From contig NZ_CP031217.1 in assembly GCF_003346815.1 (NCBI RefSeq), forward strand, positions 1-64,000: a stretch of DNA of 64,000 bases. Direction: 5' to 3'. The DNA is from Halarcobacter bivalviorum. Its GTDB lineage: Bacteria > Campylobacterota > Campylobacteria > Campylobacterales > Arcobacteraceae. Below, in pieces: positions 63,812 to 64,000 of the stretch; the first letter of the stretch is position 1, and each line of letters begins with the position of its first letter. Below the pieces are notes generated by a model. That model saw only the letters and a program-made list of their open reading frames with translations. It did no database searches and was not told where the DNA came from. Position numbers and translations under genes: made by a program.

Positions 63812-64000
63812 ACTAAAAATCCTTATTTTTTTCTAAATAATATTAACAGATAAATATTATTCCTTGTATTATATATTTTTCAAACTTATTAAATCTTTAC
63901 TTATTTTCTATAGATAAGTTTTTTTGAACCACTTTGAAAAGATAAATATAGTCCATAAATGCTGTTTAAATTTTCTTTGAGAAGAGAGAGTATATATCTG
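63812..64000. other. Right-end region without a recognised gene
   Basis: This AT-rich stretch holds the promoter of the small hypothetical gene (TATAAT on the minus strand at 63868-63873) and no reading frame, RNA or repeat that I can support. A gene may begin beyond the end of the window. Confidence 0.5.

Overview
The window looks like the replication-origin end of a chromosome from the Campylobacterota, most likely Arcobacter in the broad sense. The evidence is very AT-rich DNA, AGA-dominated arginine codons, dnaA-dnaN-gyrB at the left edge, histidine kinases with the HQWRQPLS-type H-box, HemJ, an RNase J with a Lys/Asn/Gln-rich tail, a small SRP RNA, and proteins that resemble Campylobacter and Arcobacter families throughout. 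The genus call is an inference from protein style; no search was run.

Layout. 1-4.9 kb: dnaA, a candidate oriC, dnaN, gyrB. 5-12.1 kb: small membrane and DUF proteins, a ZIP zinc transporter, a dehydrogenase, an AraC/LysE pair, two tandem LRV-like paralogues with cysteine clusters, an EamA exporter and a flavoprotein. 12.2-14.9 kb: queF, a helix-turn-helix/coiled-coil protein, the SRP RNA, EamA and YqaA. 14.9-21.5 kb: a drug-type RND pump operon (TolC, adaptor, RND, TetR) with a divergent MarR gene and two matching palindromes between them. 21.6-27.4 kb: two orphan sensor kinases, one with a linked sugar-type periplasmic binding protein. 27.4-33.3 kb: RluA-type synthase, purB, nrdA, nrdB. 33.3-34.5 kb: a gene-poor stretch full of hairpins with one hypothetical gene and a probable 30-residue membrane peptide. 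34.5-37.8 kb: a GGDEF/EAL protein and a double rhodanese. 37.8-45.5 kb: a copper/silver-type two-component system and Cus-like efflux operon. 45.5-58.4 kb: housekeeping genes (RRM protein, gltX, rlmN, hisF, rsmA, rnj, kdsD, rluB, rarA, hemJ, phoH) with two perfect parS sites. 58.5-64 kb: a 2-hydroxyacid dehydrogenase, an orphan Phd-like protein, a FrdAB-like pair without a membrane anchor, a TRAP binding protein, tRNA-Val and a small hypothetical gene.

The most interesting observations concern starts and small genes. Conserved N-termini of rsmA and of the Cus-type histidine kinase are preceded by strong Shine-Dalgarno sites placed six bases before ATA codons, with no ATG, GTG or TTG available. 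The AraC gene similarly appears to begin at ATT. If real, these are AUA/AUU starts, and for rsmA (a 16S rRNA methyltransferase that affects initiation) this suggests a feedback loop like that of E. coli infC. A 33-residue membrane protein lies between rlmN and gltX. There are two parS sites (one inside kdsD), and a 12-bp dyad of DnaA-box-like sequences after dnaA.

How the genes cooperate: origin firing and clamp (dnaA, dnaN), topology (gyrB) and ParB loading sites cluster as expected near an origin. Two efflux systems of different type (HAE1 and heavy-metal) each sit with their own regulators. Several sensors without partner response regulators imply that signalling partners are elsewhere. 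No CRISPR array, phage, insertion sequence or defence island was seen.
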